A DNA stretch of 64,000 nt from Rhodospirillaceae bacterium. Lineage in GTDB: Bacteria > Pseudomonadota > Alphaproteobacteria > DSM-16000 > Inquilinaceae. The position numbers were made by a program, and so were the translations under genes. Below, piece after piece: positions 1 through 10,576 of the stretch. The notes below the pieces were generated by a model. It was not told the DNA's origin, did not search any database, and was given only the letters and a program-made list of their open reading frames with translations. The DNA is taken from positions 167,501 to 231,500 of the forward strand of contig JACKIH010000003.1 of NCBI GenBank assembly GCA_020638575.1, read 5' to 3'. Positions within the stretch are counted from its first letter, which is position 1; each line of letters opens with the position of its first letter.

Positions 1-103
1 GTGGTGAGACGACAGAGGACAGGATCCGGGATCCGGGATAGAGCTCTGGCGGACAGGGCGGTCGGTTGAGTTGGAGTTGGGTGGAGCAGCGAGAGCCCTC
101 CTG

Positions 104-271
104 GCTCCCGTCTACCGTCCTCCGTCCTCCGAAAGGGGCCATAGCTCAGCTGGGAGAGCGCCTGCTTTGCAAGCAGGAGGTCGTCGGTTCGATCCCGTCT
201 GGCTCCACCATTCGCTACGCGAATGGTGGCGGAAGACAGAGGACGGAAGACAGGATCCGGAATCCAGGATG
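104..271. repeat. Inverted repeat flanking tRNA-Ala (candidate processing stem)
   Basis: A pyrimidine-rich arm before the tRNA (about 104-131, words such as CCGTCCTCC) can pair imperfectly with a purine-rich arm after it (about 231-271, words such as GGAAGACAGAGGACGG and CAGGATCC). The tRNA lies in the loop. Paired arms around each RNA of an rrn operon are expected RNase III substrates. The pairing is read by eye and has several mismatches. Confidence 0.55.
135..210 (+). tRNA. tRNA-Ala (anticodon TGC)
   Basis: A 76-nt cloverleaf with the conserved start GGGGCCATAGCTCAGCTGGG, anticodon loop CTTTGCAAG (anticodon TGC), T-loop GGTTCGATCC and an encoded CCA end. Its place just before the 23S gene is the usual 16S-23S spacer position in Alphaproteobacteria. 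tRNA-Ile and 16S would lie to the left, outside the window. Confidence 0.97.
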
Positions 272-790
272 AGCACGGGGTGGCAAGGATAGTCGGTTGA
301 GTTGGCGTAGGACCTGGGGAAAGAGCCTCCTGGTTCCCGGCTCCCGTTCACCGTCCTCCGACCACCGAAACGGGTATGGAGTTAAGAGAGATAGGCGTCG
401 AGCGCCGAGGCCGTTGGATCAGGAGCCATCCTGGATCCCGGCTGCCGGTTCCCGGCTCCTGAAAGCGATTGGAGTTGGTTGCTGCGGCGGTAGGGCCAGA
501 ACAGTCTGGTTCCCGTCCTCCGTCTTCCGTCTCCTGGCTGTTGGACATGGTGAAGAGGTTGGTCATCGACCGGGGCAGGTCCTCGGTGCGAGCCCGGGGA
601 TTGCCGTTTGGCGTGCGTGGCACGCTGTGGGCGATCGTGGGTTCGGATGACGCGTGCTCGGCCAGGCCGCAGAAGGGGATCTTCCCCCGGGCGGTATTGG
701 GCGGGCGGCGTCGGCTCGTGCTTGTCGGTCGATGAATGTGTGTGATCCATCCCTTGGGTGTGGAGGTCTTGTGTCAGTCGGACCGAAGCG
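211..790. repeat. tRNA-Ala to 23S spacer with degenerate inverted-repeat words
   Basis: About 600 bases with no credible gene. The stretch is built of short repeated words in both orientations: CAGGATCCGGAATCCAGG-like purine forms near 255, and TCCTGG(T/A)TCCCGG-like pyrimidine forms near 328, 430 and 508. These can fold on one another and probably belong to the rRNA transcript. The last part (about 793-818) pairs with the sequence after 23S at about 4142-4168. Confidence 0.5.
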
Positions 791-1338
791 CCCGTGATGG
801 GATGGGGATGCTGAGATCAAGCGTCAAAAGGGCATCTGGTGGATGCCTTGGCACTGAGAGGCGATGAAGGACGTGGCACGCTGCGATAAGCCGTGGGGAG
901 GGGCGAGCACCCGTTGATCCGCGGATTTCCGAATGGGGCAACCCACCCCTTTAGGGGTATCGCCGACTGAATCCATAGGTCGGCGAGGCGAACCCGGGGA
1001 ACTGAAACATCTAAGTACCCGGAGGAAAGGACATCAACCGAGACTCCGCTAGTAGTGGCGAGCGAACGCGGACCAGGCCAGTGCCTGTCGAGAAAGAACC
1101 AGAACCGTCTGGAAAGTCGGGCCGGAGCGGGTGATAGCCCCGTATGGGTAGTGTTCTCGATGGGACTCGAGTAGGGCGGGGCACGTGAAACCTTGTCTGA
1201 ACATGGGGGGACCACCCTCCAAGCCTAAGTACTCCTCAGTGACCGATAGTGAACCAGTACCGTGAGGGAAAGGTGAAAAGCACCCCGACAAGGGGAGTGA
1301 AATAGACCTGAAACCGGATGCCTACAAGCAGTCGGAGG

Positions 1339-1520
1339 TCTTCAGGTTTCAGATGTCAGATGTCAGGTGTCAGTATCAGATGTCGGATGTCAGATTTCAG
1401 ATGTCAGAATGGCGTAGCTGAATCATTAGGATGATTTGGCAATCGCAGTTCTGTCATCTGATATCTGCCGTCTGATCTCTGGTCTGACATCTGATATCTG
1501 GCATCTGATCTCTGAATTCT
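1339..1520 (+). other. 23S intervening sequence 1 (helix 25 position)
   Basis: The conserved text before (ACAAGCAGTCGGAGG) and after (GACGGCGTACCTTTTGTA) belongs to the two sides of helix 25 in the E. coli numbering region near 543. Between them lie about 180 bases made almost only of CAGATGTCAG-type words on the left and CTGACATCTGATATCTG-type words on the right. The two sides form a long imperfect hairpin. The same helix is a known IVS site in Salmonella and other bacteria. There is no coding potential. Confidence 0.85.
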
Positions 1521-1587
1521 GACGGCGTACCTTTTGTATAATGGGTCAGCGACTTGGTGTATCCAGCAAGCTTAAGCCGGTAGGCGA

Positions 1588-1618
<31 letters not shown>

Positions 1619-1940
1619 ACCTGAGTTGGATGCATCAGACCCGAAACCGGGTGATCTAGCCATGGGCAGGCTGAAGGCGCGGTAAGACGCGTTGGAGGGC
1701 CGAACCCACGTCTGTTGAAAAAGACGGGGATGACCTGTGGCTAGGGGTGAAAGGCCAATCAAACCCGGAAATAGCTGGTTCTCCGCGAAAGCTATTGAGG
1801 TAGCGCGTCGGGTATCACCTTCGGGGGTAGAGCACTGGATGGGCTAGGGGGGCGCGAGCCTTACCAAACCTAACCAAACTCCGAATACCGAAGAGTGCAG
1901 CCCGGCAGACAGACCATGGGTGCTAACGTCCGTGGTCGAG

Positions 1941-1973
<33 letters not shown>

Positions 1974-2017
1974 GAAATCGTGGCTAAGTGGGAAAGGATG
2001 TGGGATAGCCGAGACAA

Positions 2018-2079
<62 letters not shown>

Positions 2080-2135
2080 CGTCCTGCGCCGAAGATGTAA
2101 CGGGGCTCAAGCCACGTACCGAAGCTGCGGATTTA

Positions 2136-2572
2136 GTTGACGGATGTCAGATGTCAGATGTCAGGAAGTCGAGTGCCTTGGGGTTTGAGGACCTTGAGGT
2201 ATTCCAGCGGGCCTATCGGCTGTCGCTGGCGGTTCACAAAGTGAGCCTGGGCTTTCCAAGCATCGAACAATGGGCGTTGGGCGATCAGGTTCGCCGGGCG
2301 TCCAAATCCATCTGCGCCAATCTTGCCGAAGGGTTTGGCAAGCAAGCCTACTCCCGCAGGGAGTTCGGGCGGTTCATCACCATGGCCGCCGGATCTGCCG
2401 ATGAGATGCGGGTATGGGCGCGCTATTGCCATGATCTGGGCTATGTCGATGCGACGACATGGCAAAGGTGGCGGGATGGATATCAGGAGATCGCGAAAAT
2501 GCTGGCGGGGTTGCATCGCAGCTTCTCCGGCGGCACGCCATCTTCTGACATCTGACATCTGGCATCTGTCGA
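2136..2572 (+). other. 23S intervening sequence 2 (helix 45 position) carrying an ORF
   Basis: The 23S text breaks after GAAGCTGCGG (near 2130) and resumes with GGTAGCGGAGCGTTCCGTAG (near 2579), which are the two sides of helix 45 (E. coli about 1170). The insert is flanked by arms of CAGATGTCAG words (about 2136-2165) and their complement CTGACATCTG (about 2543-2572), closed by GTTGAC/GTCGAC. The interior is a protein-coding gene. Coding IVS inserts in 23S are known from Leptospira and Coxiella. Confidence 0.88.
2151..2555 (+). CDS. 23S rRNA-intervening sequence (four-helix bundle) protein inside the 23S gene
   Basis: A 134-residue ORF that reads as the IVS-encoded four-helix-bundle family. 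The family hallmark FEDLEVFQRAYRLS is near residues 12-25, QVRRASKSICANLAEG near 46-61, and RREFGRFITMAAGSADEM near 69-86. The role of this family is unknown; it is repeatedly found inside 23S rRNA intervening sequences. Both the first ATG and the stop lie in the CAGATGTCAG repeat arms, and I see no ribosome-binding site. The true start may be the TTG at 2178, just before the first conserved residues. Translation would need an rRNA transcript or excised IVS to be used as message. Confidence 0.82.
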   Translation: MSDVRKSSALGFEDLEVFQRAYRLSLAVHKVSLGFPSIEQWALGDQVRRASKSICANLAEGFGKQAYSRREFGRFITMAAGSADEMRVWARYCHDLGYVDATTWQRWRDGYQEIAKMLAGLHRSFSGGTPSSDI

Positions 2573-3104
2573 CTGAGTGGTAGCGGAGCGTTCCGTAGGC
2601 CTGCGAAGGGGTGTCGCGAGATATCCTGGAGGTATCGGAAGTGAGAATGCTGACATGAGTAGCGACAAACAGAGTGAGAAACTCTGTCGCCGAAAGTCCA
2701 AGGGTTCCTGCGCAAGGCTAATCCGCGCAGGGTGAGCCGGCCCCTAAGGCGAGGCCGAAAGGCGTAGTCGATGGGAACCAGGTGAACAGTCCTGGGCCGG
2801 CGGGTGGTGACGAATGTGGCGGTGTGTCCGGGCTTATCGGATTGTCCGGGCTGCCAAAGCGTTCCAGGAAATAGCCCCCGCTTCAGACCGTACCCGAAAC
2901 CGACACAGGTGGACTGGTAGAGCATACCAAGGCGCTTGAGAGAATGGTGTTGAAGGAACTCGGCAAATTGCCCCCGTAACTTCGGGAGAAGGGGGCCCGG
3001 TGTATGGGCAACCATATGCCGGGGGCACAGACCAGGGGGTGGCGACTGTTTACTAAAAACACAGGGCTCTGCGAAGTCGCTCAAGACGACGTATAGGGTC
3101 TGAC

Positions 3105-3135
<31 letters not shown>

Positions 3136-3142
3136 GGTGCAA

Positions 3143-3243
<101 letters not shown>

Positions 3244-3670
3244 CGACTTCCCCGCTGTCTCCAACACCAACTCAGCGAAATTGAATTCTCCGTGAAGATG
3301 CGGAGTTCCCGCGGTCAGACGGAAAGACCCCGTGAACCTTTACTACAGCTTTGCAGTGGTATTAGGCGGGCCATGTGTAGGATAGGTGGGAGGCTTGGAA
3401 GCGTCGGCGCCAGCTGACGTGGAGCCATCCTTGAAATACCACCCTTGGCGCGCTTGATATCTAACCGCGACCCGTGAACCCGGGTCCGGGACCCTGCATG
3501 GTGGGTAGTTTGACTGGGGCGGTCGCCTCCCAAAGTGTAACGGAGGCGCGCGATGGTAGGCTCAGGCCGGTCGGACATCGGTCGTCGAGTGCAATGGCAC
3601 AAGCCTGCCTGACTGCAAGAGCGACGGTTCAAGCAGAGACGAAAGTCGGCCATAGTGATCCGGTGGTCCC

Positions 3671-3726
<56 letters not shown>

Positions 3727-3755
3727 ACCCCCCAAGAGTCCACATCGACGGGGGT

Positions 3756-3853
<98 letters not shown>

Positions 3854-3911
3854 GAACGTCGTGAGACAGTTCGGTCCCTATCTGCCGTGGGTGTTCGAGA
3901 CTTGAGAGGCG

Positions 3912-3943
<32 letters not shown>

Positions 3944-3999
3944 CACCTCTGGTGGACCGGTTGTCACGCCAGTGGCACAGCCGGGTAGCTATGTGCGGA

Positions 4000-4035
<36 letters not shown>

Positions 4036-4150
4036 CCCTCAAAACCAGGTCTCGTCTAAGAGCCGTGGTAGACCACCACGTCGATAGGCCGGAGGTCGAA
4101 GCGCAGCAATGCGTGAAGCTGACCGGTACTAATCGCTCGAATGCTTGATC

Positions 4151-4476
4151 TCAGTCATCCCCATCCCATTACCGGAGGACGGGAGCCGGGATCCAGGAGC
4201 CAGGAAACGGGCTTCAGGAACCAGGACACCGTAACTCCAGTGGATCACACGCAAACCAGAAGACAGGATCCGGGATCCAGGTACCAAGAAGGGTGCCGAA
4301 ACCCCGATCCGCACATCAGCCAGACGTCGGTTTAGGAGGAGAGAGGTGCCAAAAGTGCCTCCTGGCTCCCGGATCCCGACACCTGGCTCCCGAATAAGCC
4401 GGACGCCGGTCCAGGAGTAGAGAGGTTCAACCAGAACCTCCTGGATCCCGTCTTCCGTCCTCTGTGTTCTGAGTAG
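4151..4476. repeat. 23S-5S spacer with inverted-repeat words
   Basis: There is no gene in this 325-base spacer. It again consists of GGATCCGGGATCCAGG-type purine words (about 4173-4280) and TCCTGGCTCCCGGATCCCG-type pyrimidine words (about 4360-4395). The last arm, GTCCTCTGTGTTCTGA (about 4456-4471), is complementary to TCAGAACACAAAGGCAGA just after the 5S gene. Confidence 0.5.
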
Positions 4477-4593
4477 AGCTGGTGGTCATAACGGCGGGAT
4501 CAACACCCGATCCCTTCCCGAACTCGGCCGTGAAAGCCCGTCGTGCCCATGGTACTGCGTCTTAAGGCGTGGGAGAGTCGGTCGCCGCCAGCT
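4477..4593 (+). rRNA. 5S ribosomal RNA
   Basis: A stretch of about 117 nt with the typical alphaproteobacterial 5S layout: a 5' GAGCTGGTGGTCATAACGGC, the loop-B text AACACCCGATCCCTTCCCGAA, and a 3' arm GGGAGAGTCGGTCGCCGCCA whose end pairs with the start. It follows 23S and precedes the initiator tRNA, the standard order. Complementary repeat arms on both sides suggest a processing stem. Confidence 0.93.
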
Positions 4594-4840
4594 CCATTCA
4601 GAACACAAAGGCAGAACACAGGATCCGGAATACGGGATCCAGGAAACAGATCCGACTAGCCGAACAGCCAACCTCCTCACCGTCCAATCACCGATACCAA
4701 ACCGGCGGTCCCGTCGTGCCTTCTCCCGGCAGATCGTCGGTTAACCAAGCAAACTCTCGGGCGCCGCACTCGGCCAGATCGTCCTGGCCCCCGGTTCCCG
4801 ATCCCTGGATCCCGGTTCCCGACACCCGGATCCCGATTAC
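4594..4840. repeat. 5S to tRNA-fMet spacer with repeat words
   Basis: No gene is visible in these 247 bases. Purine-rich words (CAGGATCCGGAATACGGG, about 4619-4637) lie on the left, and pyrimidine-rich words with repeated GATCCCGGTTCCCGA units lie on the right (about 4790-4838). They could form a stem enclosing the middle of the spacer. Confidence 0.45.
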
Positions 4841-6504
<1,664 letters not shown>

Positions 6505-6508
<4 letters not shown>

Positions 6509-6693
6509 CGGTCGCCGTCCGTCATCTCTCCGTGGTTATCCTTACGGGCTTCCAGCAAGGCCCGGTAGTCCCGTTCGGCCGCCCGGCGGCCGAGGAAGCG
6601 AGCCAGGGCCACCAGCCTAGGGTCGGCCTTGCCGGGGCGCCAATGGGTGCGCAATCCCTTGGGAAGCTCGTCATATGGTAGCCGATCATCCAA
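6505..6693 (-). CDS. Small protein co-translated with the recombinase
   Basis: A 62-residue basic protein ending EARKDNHGEMTDGDR and containing LPKGLRTHWRPGKADP and LVALARFLGRRAAERDY. It overlaps the recombinase start by 4 bases (ATGA), so it is probably translationally coupled. I chose the TTG at 6693 because GGAAGGA lies just upstream; a longer reading from 6768 has no better site. Short proteins of this type sit in front of recombinases in other alphaproteobacterial elements. It could be a recombination directionality factor, but that is only an inference from position. Confidence 0.6.
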
Positions 6694-6761
6694 TATCCTT
6701 CCCCCTATATCCCCGATCCCACAAATAAACTTGTGGATATATCCCGATGTATACTTTCCAT

Positions 6762-6782
6762 AATACAATCGATGATTGTATT
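6762..6782. promoter_or_regulatory. 21-bp palindrome upstream of the recombinase genes (candidate operator)
   Basis: Two perfect 9-bp arms, AATACAATC and GATTGTATT, are separated by GAT. The site lies in an AT-rich island between the membrane-protein gene and the small ORF/recombinase pair. This is the expected position for an operator controlling excision genes. No dedicated regulator is adjacent. Confidence 0.5.
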
Positions 6783-6840
6783 CGTCAAATCCAGGCCCGG
6801 CGAGAGCGTGTGTGCAGAAGTCTTCATGGCACTCTCCTCC

Positions 6841-7272
6841 TCATCGTCCGGCGAGTACGCGGAGGGCAGAGCGGGCAAACCACCAGGCCAGCGCTCCGGC
6901 GGCCAGCACCTGGCCCGGCCGGGCAAGGCCAAGCCGGTAAACCAGGGCCGCCGCTCCCAGCACCAGGACGATGAGTGCTGTGTGTTCCAGGGCGCTTGGC
7001 CGGTCGGGCGGCGGAAGCGGCCGATGGGGATCGCGCGACAGCGGCTGCGGCGTGCGGCGCAACGCCTGGAGGCGCCGCCAAATCCGCGCCTGGCGCCACA
7101 GGAGGAAGCCGCCGATCAGGCTGACCCAGGGTCCGGCGAAACCGAGCGCCGCGGCTAGCCAGGGGATGGATGGCCAGAGGTGGATACCGTGCCGACCGGC
7201 CACGATGGCGAGGCTGCCCCAGGCTCCCAGGACCAGAACCATCAGTCCGAAAGTGATCCGCATGGCGCTCAC
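6841..7272 (-). CDS. Small membrane protein after the coupling protein
   Basis: A 143-residue protein with about four hydrophobic segments (about 5-25, 33-57, 98-113, 118-135) and an arginine-rich central loop (RQARIWRRLQALRRTP). I recognise no family. The GTG start at 7272 overlaps the coupling-protein stop (GTGA); an ATG at 7263 is the alternative. The gene order suggests a role tied to the coupling protein in the inner membrane. Confidence 0.65.
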   Translation of the reverse strand: MSAMRITFGLMVLVLGAWGSLAIVAGRHGIHLWPSIPWLAAALGFAGPWVSLIGGFLLWRQARIWRRLQALRRTPQPLSRDPHRPLPPPDRPSALEHTALIVLVLGAAALVYRLGLARPGQVLAAGALAWWFARSALRVLAGR

Positions 7273-8873
7273 CCCACCGATGCGTAAGGAGCCAGCGCCG
7301 CCAGCAGGTCGGCGTGCGGCCTTGTGAAGTCGAGCGGCGGCGGCAGCGGACGGCCACGGTGCTGCGGCGGCGTGTCGAACAGCGGACGGCCGGCGCGGTC
7401 GCGGAACCGGGCGTCGAGGAAGTAGGGTGCCCGGTAGCCCATCACCGGATGGGCGTTGGCCAGCACCAGGACCTGGAGGGCCGGGTGCAGGGTCATCATC
7501 TCATCGGGCGTGATGAGCGGTCGGGCGGCCAGCTGGTCTTCCCGGCTGAAGTAGTCGGGATCGCCCAGCAGGTGCTCGCGCCGCAGTGCACTCTCATGGG
7601 TCAGGTGCTCGACGGACCCGACGCCGCAAAGCTTGGAGATGTAGTCTGCGGTGAAGAGATCGCGGGTGCCGAAGGCCTGGACCACCGCGGCGTTGGCGAT
7701 GAAGGTCTGCCAGCGGTCGCCATAGATGGCCTTCGCCTGGGACAGGTCCTGGAAGATCGGCCAGAGTTGCAGGCCCGTGCCGGCCAGCAGGCCGAAGGCG
7801 TCGATCACCGGGTCGAGCGGGCCCATGGCAGCCATCTCGTCCAGGATGAAGAGACACGGCGGGTCGGGCTTCACCGGCAGTGCCGCCACCGCATCGATGG
7901 CGAGTGAGACCAGCAGGCGCAGCAGCCGGCCCTGGGTGCGCAGGCGGCCCCTCGGCAGCACGATGTAGAGGGTGAAGCGGCCGGTGCCGATCTCCGCAAA
8001 GGCGAAGTCGGATGCAGCCAGCGACCGGCGGATGACGTCGCTTTCCAGGAAATGGGTGTTCTGCTGGGCCGTGGAGAGGACGTCGCCGAACTGGCGTTCC
8101 GGTTTGGAGAGGATGCGCCCTGCCGCCGCGCGGACATAGCGGTTGCGGCTTTGCAGCATTCCCGGCGAGACCAGCACCTTCTTGCCGGTCACCGGGTCCT
8201 CTTCGACCTTGCCGCCGACATAGTCGCGGAATTCCCAGATCGGCAAGCTGAGGATGTCGCGCATTCGACCCATAGTCCGGTCGCCGGCCTCGCGGGGATC
8301 CGTGCGCACCTGCATGGTGAAACCACCGTTGAGGGCGAGCCCCTCATCCGACCAGAAGCGGGAGCCATAGGTCTCCCGGATGGTCGCCGCCTCGGCGATC
8401 AGCATGGTATCGTCGTAGAAGATGGGGGATGCCGGGTCGAGCTGGCCGACCGGATTGAACCGCGCCGGCTTGCGACCGAGCACGTGGCACACCTTGTCGT
8501 AGGGATCGTAGACCTGGACGTTGTGGCCCAGGACGCGCTCCCGATATCGCGCTGTTGCGACGGTGGCGTCCCCGTCCGGGTCGATGACGATGGCGGGCCC
8601 CGGATGGGTCAGCAGGGCGGGGATGATGGAAGACACCCCCTTGCCGGCTCGATTGGGTGCCACGGTCAACAAGTGGCGCGACCCGCCGTAGCCCACGCTC
8701 AAGGCACCCCGGCCGGCCACCTCCGGCGGAGCATAGCCGACTGTCAGGCGCTGACCGGGTCCGTAGCCGCGTTCGGCGAGGTGCACCTGGCCGCCCCATT
8801 GGGACGTGCCGTGGAGTCCGGGGTCGCGCTGAAGGAGCCGGCGCCGCCTGTCGTTGTCGCGCCGCCGCTTCAT
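7269..8873 (-). CDS. Type IV coupling protein, TraG/VirD4 family
   Basis: A 534-residue ATPase that would link the relaxosome to a type IV secretion channel. The Walker A region reads APNRAGKGVSS (about residue 75), Walker B reads CLFILDEMAAMG (about 310), and a VirD4/TraG-type segment GTRDLFTADYISKLCG lies near 370. The start is the ATG at 8873, which overlaps the preceding vWA gene stop (ATGA); the in-frame extension upstream is an arginine/proline-rich shadow of that gene. No transmembrane segments are visible at the N-terminus, unlike canonical VirD4; the neighbouring membrane proteins may provide the anchor. Confidence 0.88.
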   Translation of the reverse strand: MKRRRDNDRRRRLLQRDPGLHGTSQWGGQVHLAERGYGPGQRLTVGYAPPEVAGRGALSVGYGGSRHLLTVAPNRAGKGVSSIIPALLTHPGPAIVIDPDGDATVATARYRERVLGHNVQVYDPYDKVCHVLGRKPARFNPVGQLDPASPIFYDDTMLIAEAATIRETYGSRFWSDEGLALNGGFTMQVRTDPREAGDRTMGRMRDILSLPIWEFRDYVGGKVEEDPVTGKKVLVSPGMLQSRNRYVRAAAGRILSKPERQFGDVLSTAQQNTHFLESDVIRRSLAASDFAFAEIGTGRFTLYIVLPRGRLRTQGRLLRLLVSLAIDAVAALPVKPDPPCLFILDEMAAMGPLDPVIDAFGLLAGTGLQLWPIFQDLSQAKAIYGDRWQTFIANAAVVQAFGTRDLFTADYISKLCGVGSVEHLTHESALRREHLLGDPDYFSREDQLAARPLITPDEMMTLHPALQVLVLANAHPVMGYRAPYFLDARFRDRAGRPLFDTPPQHRGRPLPPPLDFTRPHADLLAALAPYASVG

Positions 8874-9880
8874 GGCGTGCAGGGCCGCGGGCGCAGCACC
8901 TGCTGGCGGCGATAGGCCTCGCCGAGGGTGCCGTAGACGCCTTCGAGATAGCCGGCGACGTCGCCCTGGCGCGCGATGAAATAGTCCGCCAGACCGGCCA
9001 GATAGGCGTCGGTATGGTCGCCGAGCCAGAAGACGAAGGTGCGGGTGTCGTCCTTGAGGCCGGCGAGCCGGGACCTGATGCGGTCCGCCCGGTCGCCCGC
9101 TTCGGTGTCGACGCCGTCGGTGATGACGATGACGGCCGTCTGCCAGGTGTCGAAGGTTGGGCGGCCATAGGCGGAATAGGCGGCCTCGAGCGGCCCGAAG
9201 ATGTCGGTCGTTCCGCCGGCCGTGATCGTGGGATCGAGCCGTACCTCGCGGCAATAGGGGGCGGGCCACGGCGTCAGTGCGCTCCACTCATCGGCGAAGG
9301 TGATGAGGGTGCAACGGGCATTGCCCGGCAGCAGATCGAGGAAGTGGTTGGTGGTGGTGACCACGTCATCGATCACCGGGTCCATCGACCCCGACCGGTC
9401 GACCAGCACCGTGAAGCCCATGGGGGCGTCGGTGTCGGCGATGTCGACCAGATCGTAGCAGACCGGTTCCCCATTGGGCAGGCTCCAGGCCAGTGCCGTC
9501 TGCGAGACCGCAGCGAAATGCCCCTGGGCATCGCGGGCCGACACGATGACGGCGTTGTCGGGCAGGGTGCCGACCAGTTCGATCGACCCCCGGTCGATGC
9601 CGATGAAGTCGCCGGTGCCGGGGTGGATCAGCACGTCAACCACCGGCCTTCCCAACGGCGTGCGCAGGTCGAGCTCCTCGATGATCTCACGCACCCGTTG
9701 GGGGCTCGCCTGGCGCGGGTCCTCGAAGATGGCGACGGTGAGCTGCATGCCGAAGTCCTCCGGCGTGAGGACCTCGACACCCAGCACCTGGTTCTCGTCA
9801 TATGGCGGGATGAGGGTGATCTCGCCATGGGCCGGTCCGGCGGTCGAGGCAAGGAGGAGGGCGGTCAGCCGCTTCAACAT
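8870..9880 (-). CDS. Exported von Willebrand factor A domain protein
   Basis: A 336-residue protein with a short signal peptide (MLKRLTALLLASTAGPAHG). The vWA domain starts near residue 155 with the MIDAS motif VDRSGSMDPV (DxSxS), and continues through the second and third MIDAS positions (AGGTTDIFG and VIVITDGVDTE). It sits between a second vWA-like gene (3-bp gap) and the coupling-protein gene (4-bp overlap), so the three form one transcriptional unit. The context suggests a periplasmic or surface role in mating contact, an inference only. Confidence 0.82.
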   Translation of the reverse strand: MLKRLTALLLASTAGPAHGEITLIPPYDENQVLGVEVLTPEDFGMQLTVAIFEDPRQASPQRVREIIEELDLRTPLGRPVVDVLIHPGTGDFIGIDRGSIELVGTLPDNAVIVSARDAQGHFAAVSQTALAWSLPNGEPVCYDLVDIADTDAPMGFTVLVDRSGSMDPVIDDVVTTTNHFLDLLPGNARCTLITFADEWSALTPWPAPYCREVRLDPTITAGGTTDIFGPLEAAYSAYGRPTFDTWQTAVIVITDGVDTEAGDRADRIRSRLAGLKDDTRTFVFWLGDHTDAYLAGLADYFIARQGDVAGYLEGVYGTLGEAYRRQQVLRPRPCTP

Positions 9881-9883
9881 GGC

Positions 9884-10573
9884 TCAGTCCTCCCGCTCGA
9901 ACAGCCGGTGCCGGGCCAGATAGGCCTGGCTCTGGCTGAAGCCGAGGAACACCAGGTCGAGCTGGCCGCTGCGTCCGCGGCCCAGCACGCCGGCATCATC
10001 CAGGTAGTCGGTCCAGACCGCCTCCTGGGAGGGGTGGACGCCGAAGATACCCAGTGTGCGGATGCTGTACTGGACGACCATGCGGGCGAGCGGCAGGTCG
10101 GGCGGCACCGGCTGGGGAAGGGTGATGCCGGGCCCGGCATCACATGGGTACCGGGCATCGATCAGCGGCGAGACGACGAACAGATGCGCCTCCGTCGGTC
10201 GGCCGACCCGCAGGTTCTGCTCGGCCTGGCCAAAGGCCCGCCCGAGGTCGCTGCAATGGTCGGTGAGGGCCGTCAGTTCCAGCACCTCACGGCCATGGGC
10301 ATAGAGGTCCTCCGGCGTGCCGCTCCACACCGTGTAGGGCCGTGCGGTGGTGATCAGGTCGATCCGCGCATCTCGAAATGCGCGGCCGGGCGCGTCGGCC
10401 AGATTGGCGAAGAACGCGCGGATCAGGTCCGGGGCATCCTCTTCGGTCACCGTCCCGCCATTGTCGATGATGACCTCGATCAGCACCGTGGCGGGCTCGG
10501 TGGCGCCGGACGGCAGGGTGCGGAGCAGGGCGGCGGCTGCCATCGCTGCAATGAACGTGCGACGGGTGAGCAT
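9884..10573 (-). CDS. Tat-signal protein of the coupling-protein operon, vWA-like
   Basis: A 229-residue protein starting MLTRRTFIAAMAAAALLRTL, a likely Tat signal peptide. The following VLIEVIIDNGGTVTEED resembles the first strand and MIDAS region of a vWA fold, but the DxSxS motif is not intact. The C-terminal half (LGIFGVHPSQEAVWTDYL, LDLVFLGFSQSQAYL) is uncharacterised. Gaps to both neighbours are 3 bp, so it is in the same operon as the coupling protein. Confidence 0.65.
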   Translation of the reverse strand: MLTRRTFIAAMAAAALLRTLPSGATEPATVLIEVIIDNGGTVTEEDAPDLIRAFFANLADAPGRAFRDARIDLITTARPYTVWSGTPEDLYAHGREVLELTALTDHCSDLGRAFGQAEQNLRVGRPTEAHLFVVSPLIDARYPCDAGPGITLPQPVPPDLPLARMVVQYSIRTLGIFGVHPSQEAVWTDYLDDAGVLGRGRSGQLDLVFLGFSQSQAYLARHRLFERED

Positions 10574-10576
10574 GGC

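Noticed and set aside
4151..4840. CRISPR-like array in the rrn spacers
   Set aside because: The repeats are degenerate, occur in both orientations and have no regular spacers. They fit RNA processing stems.
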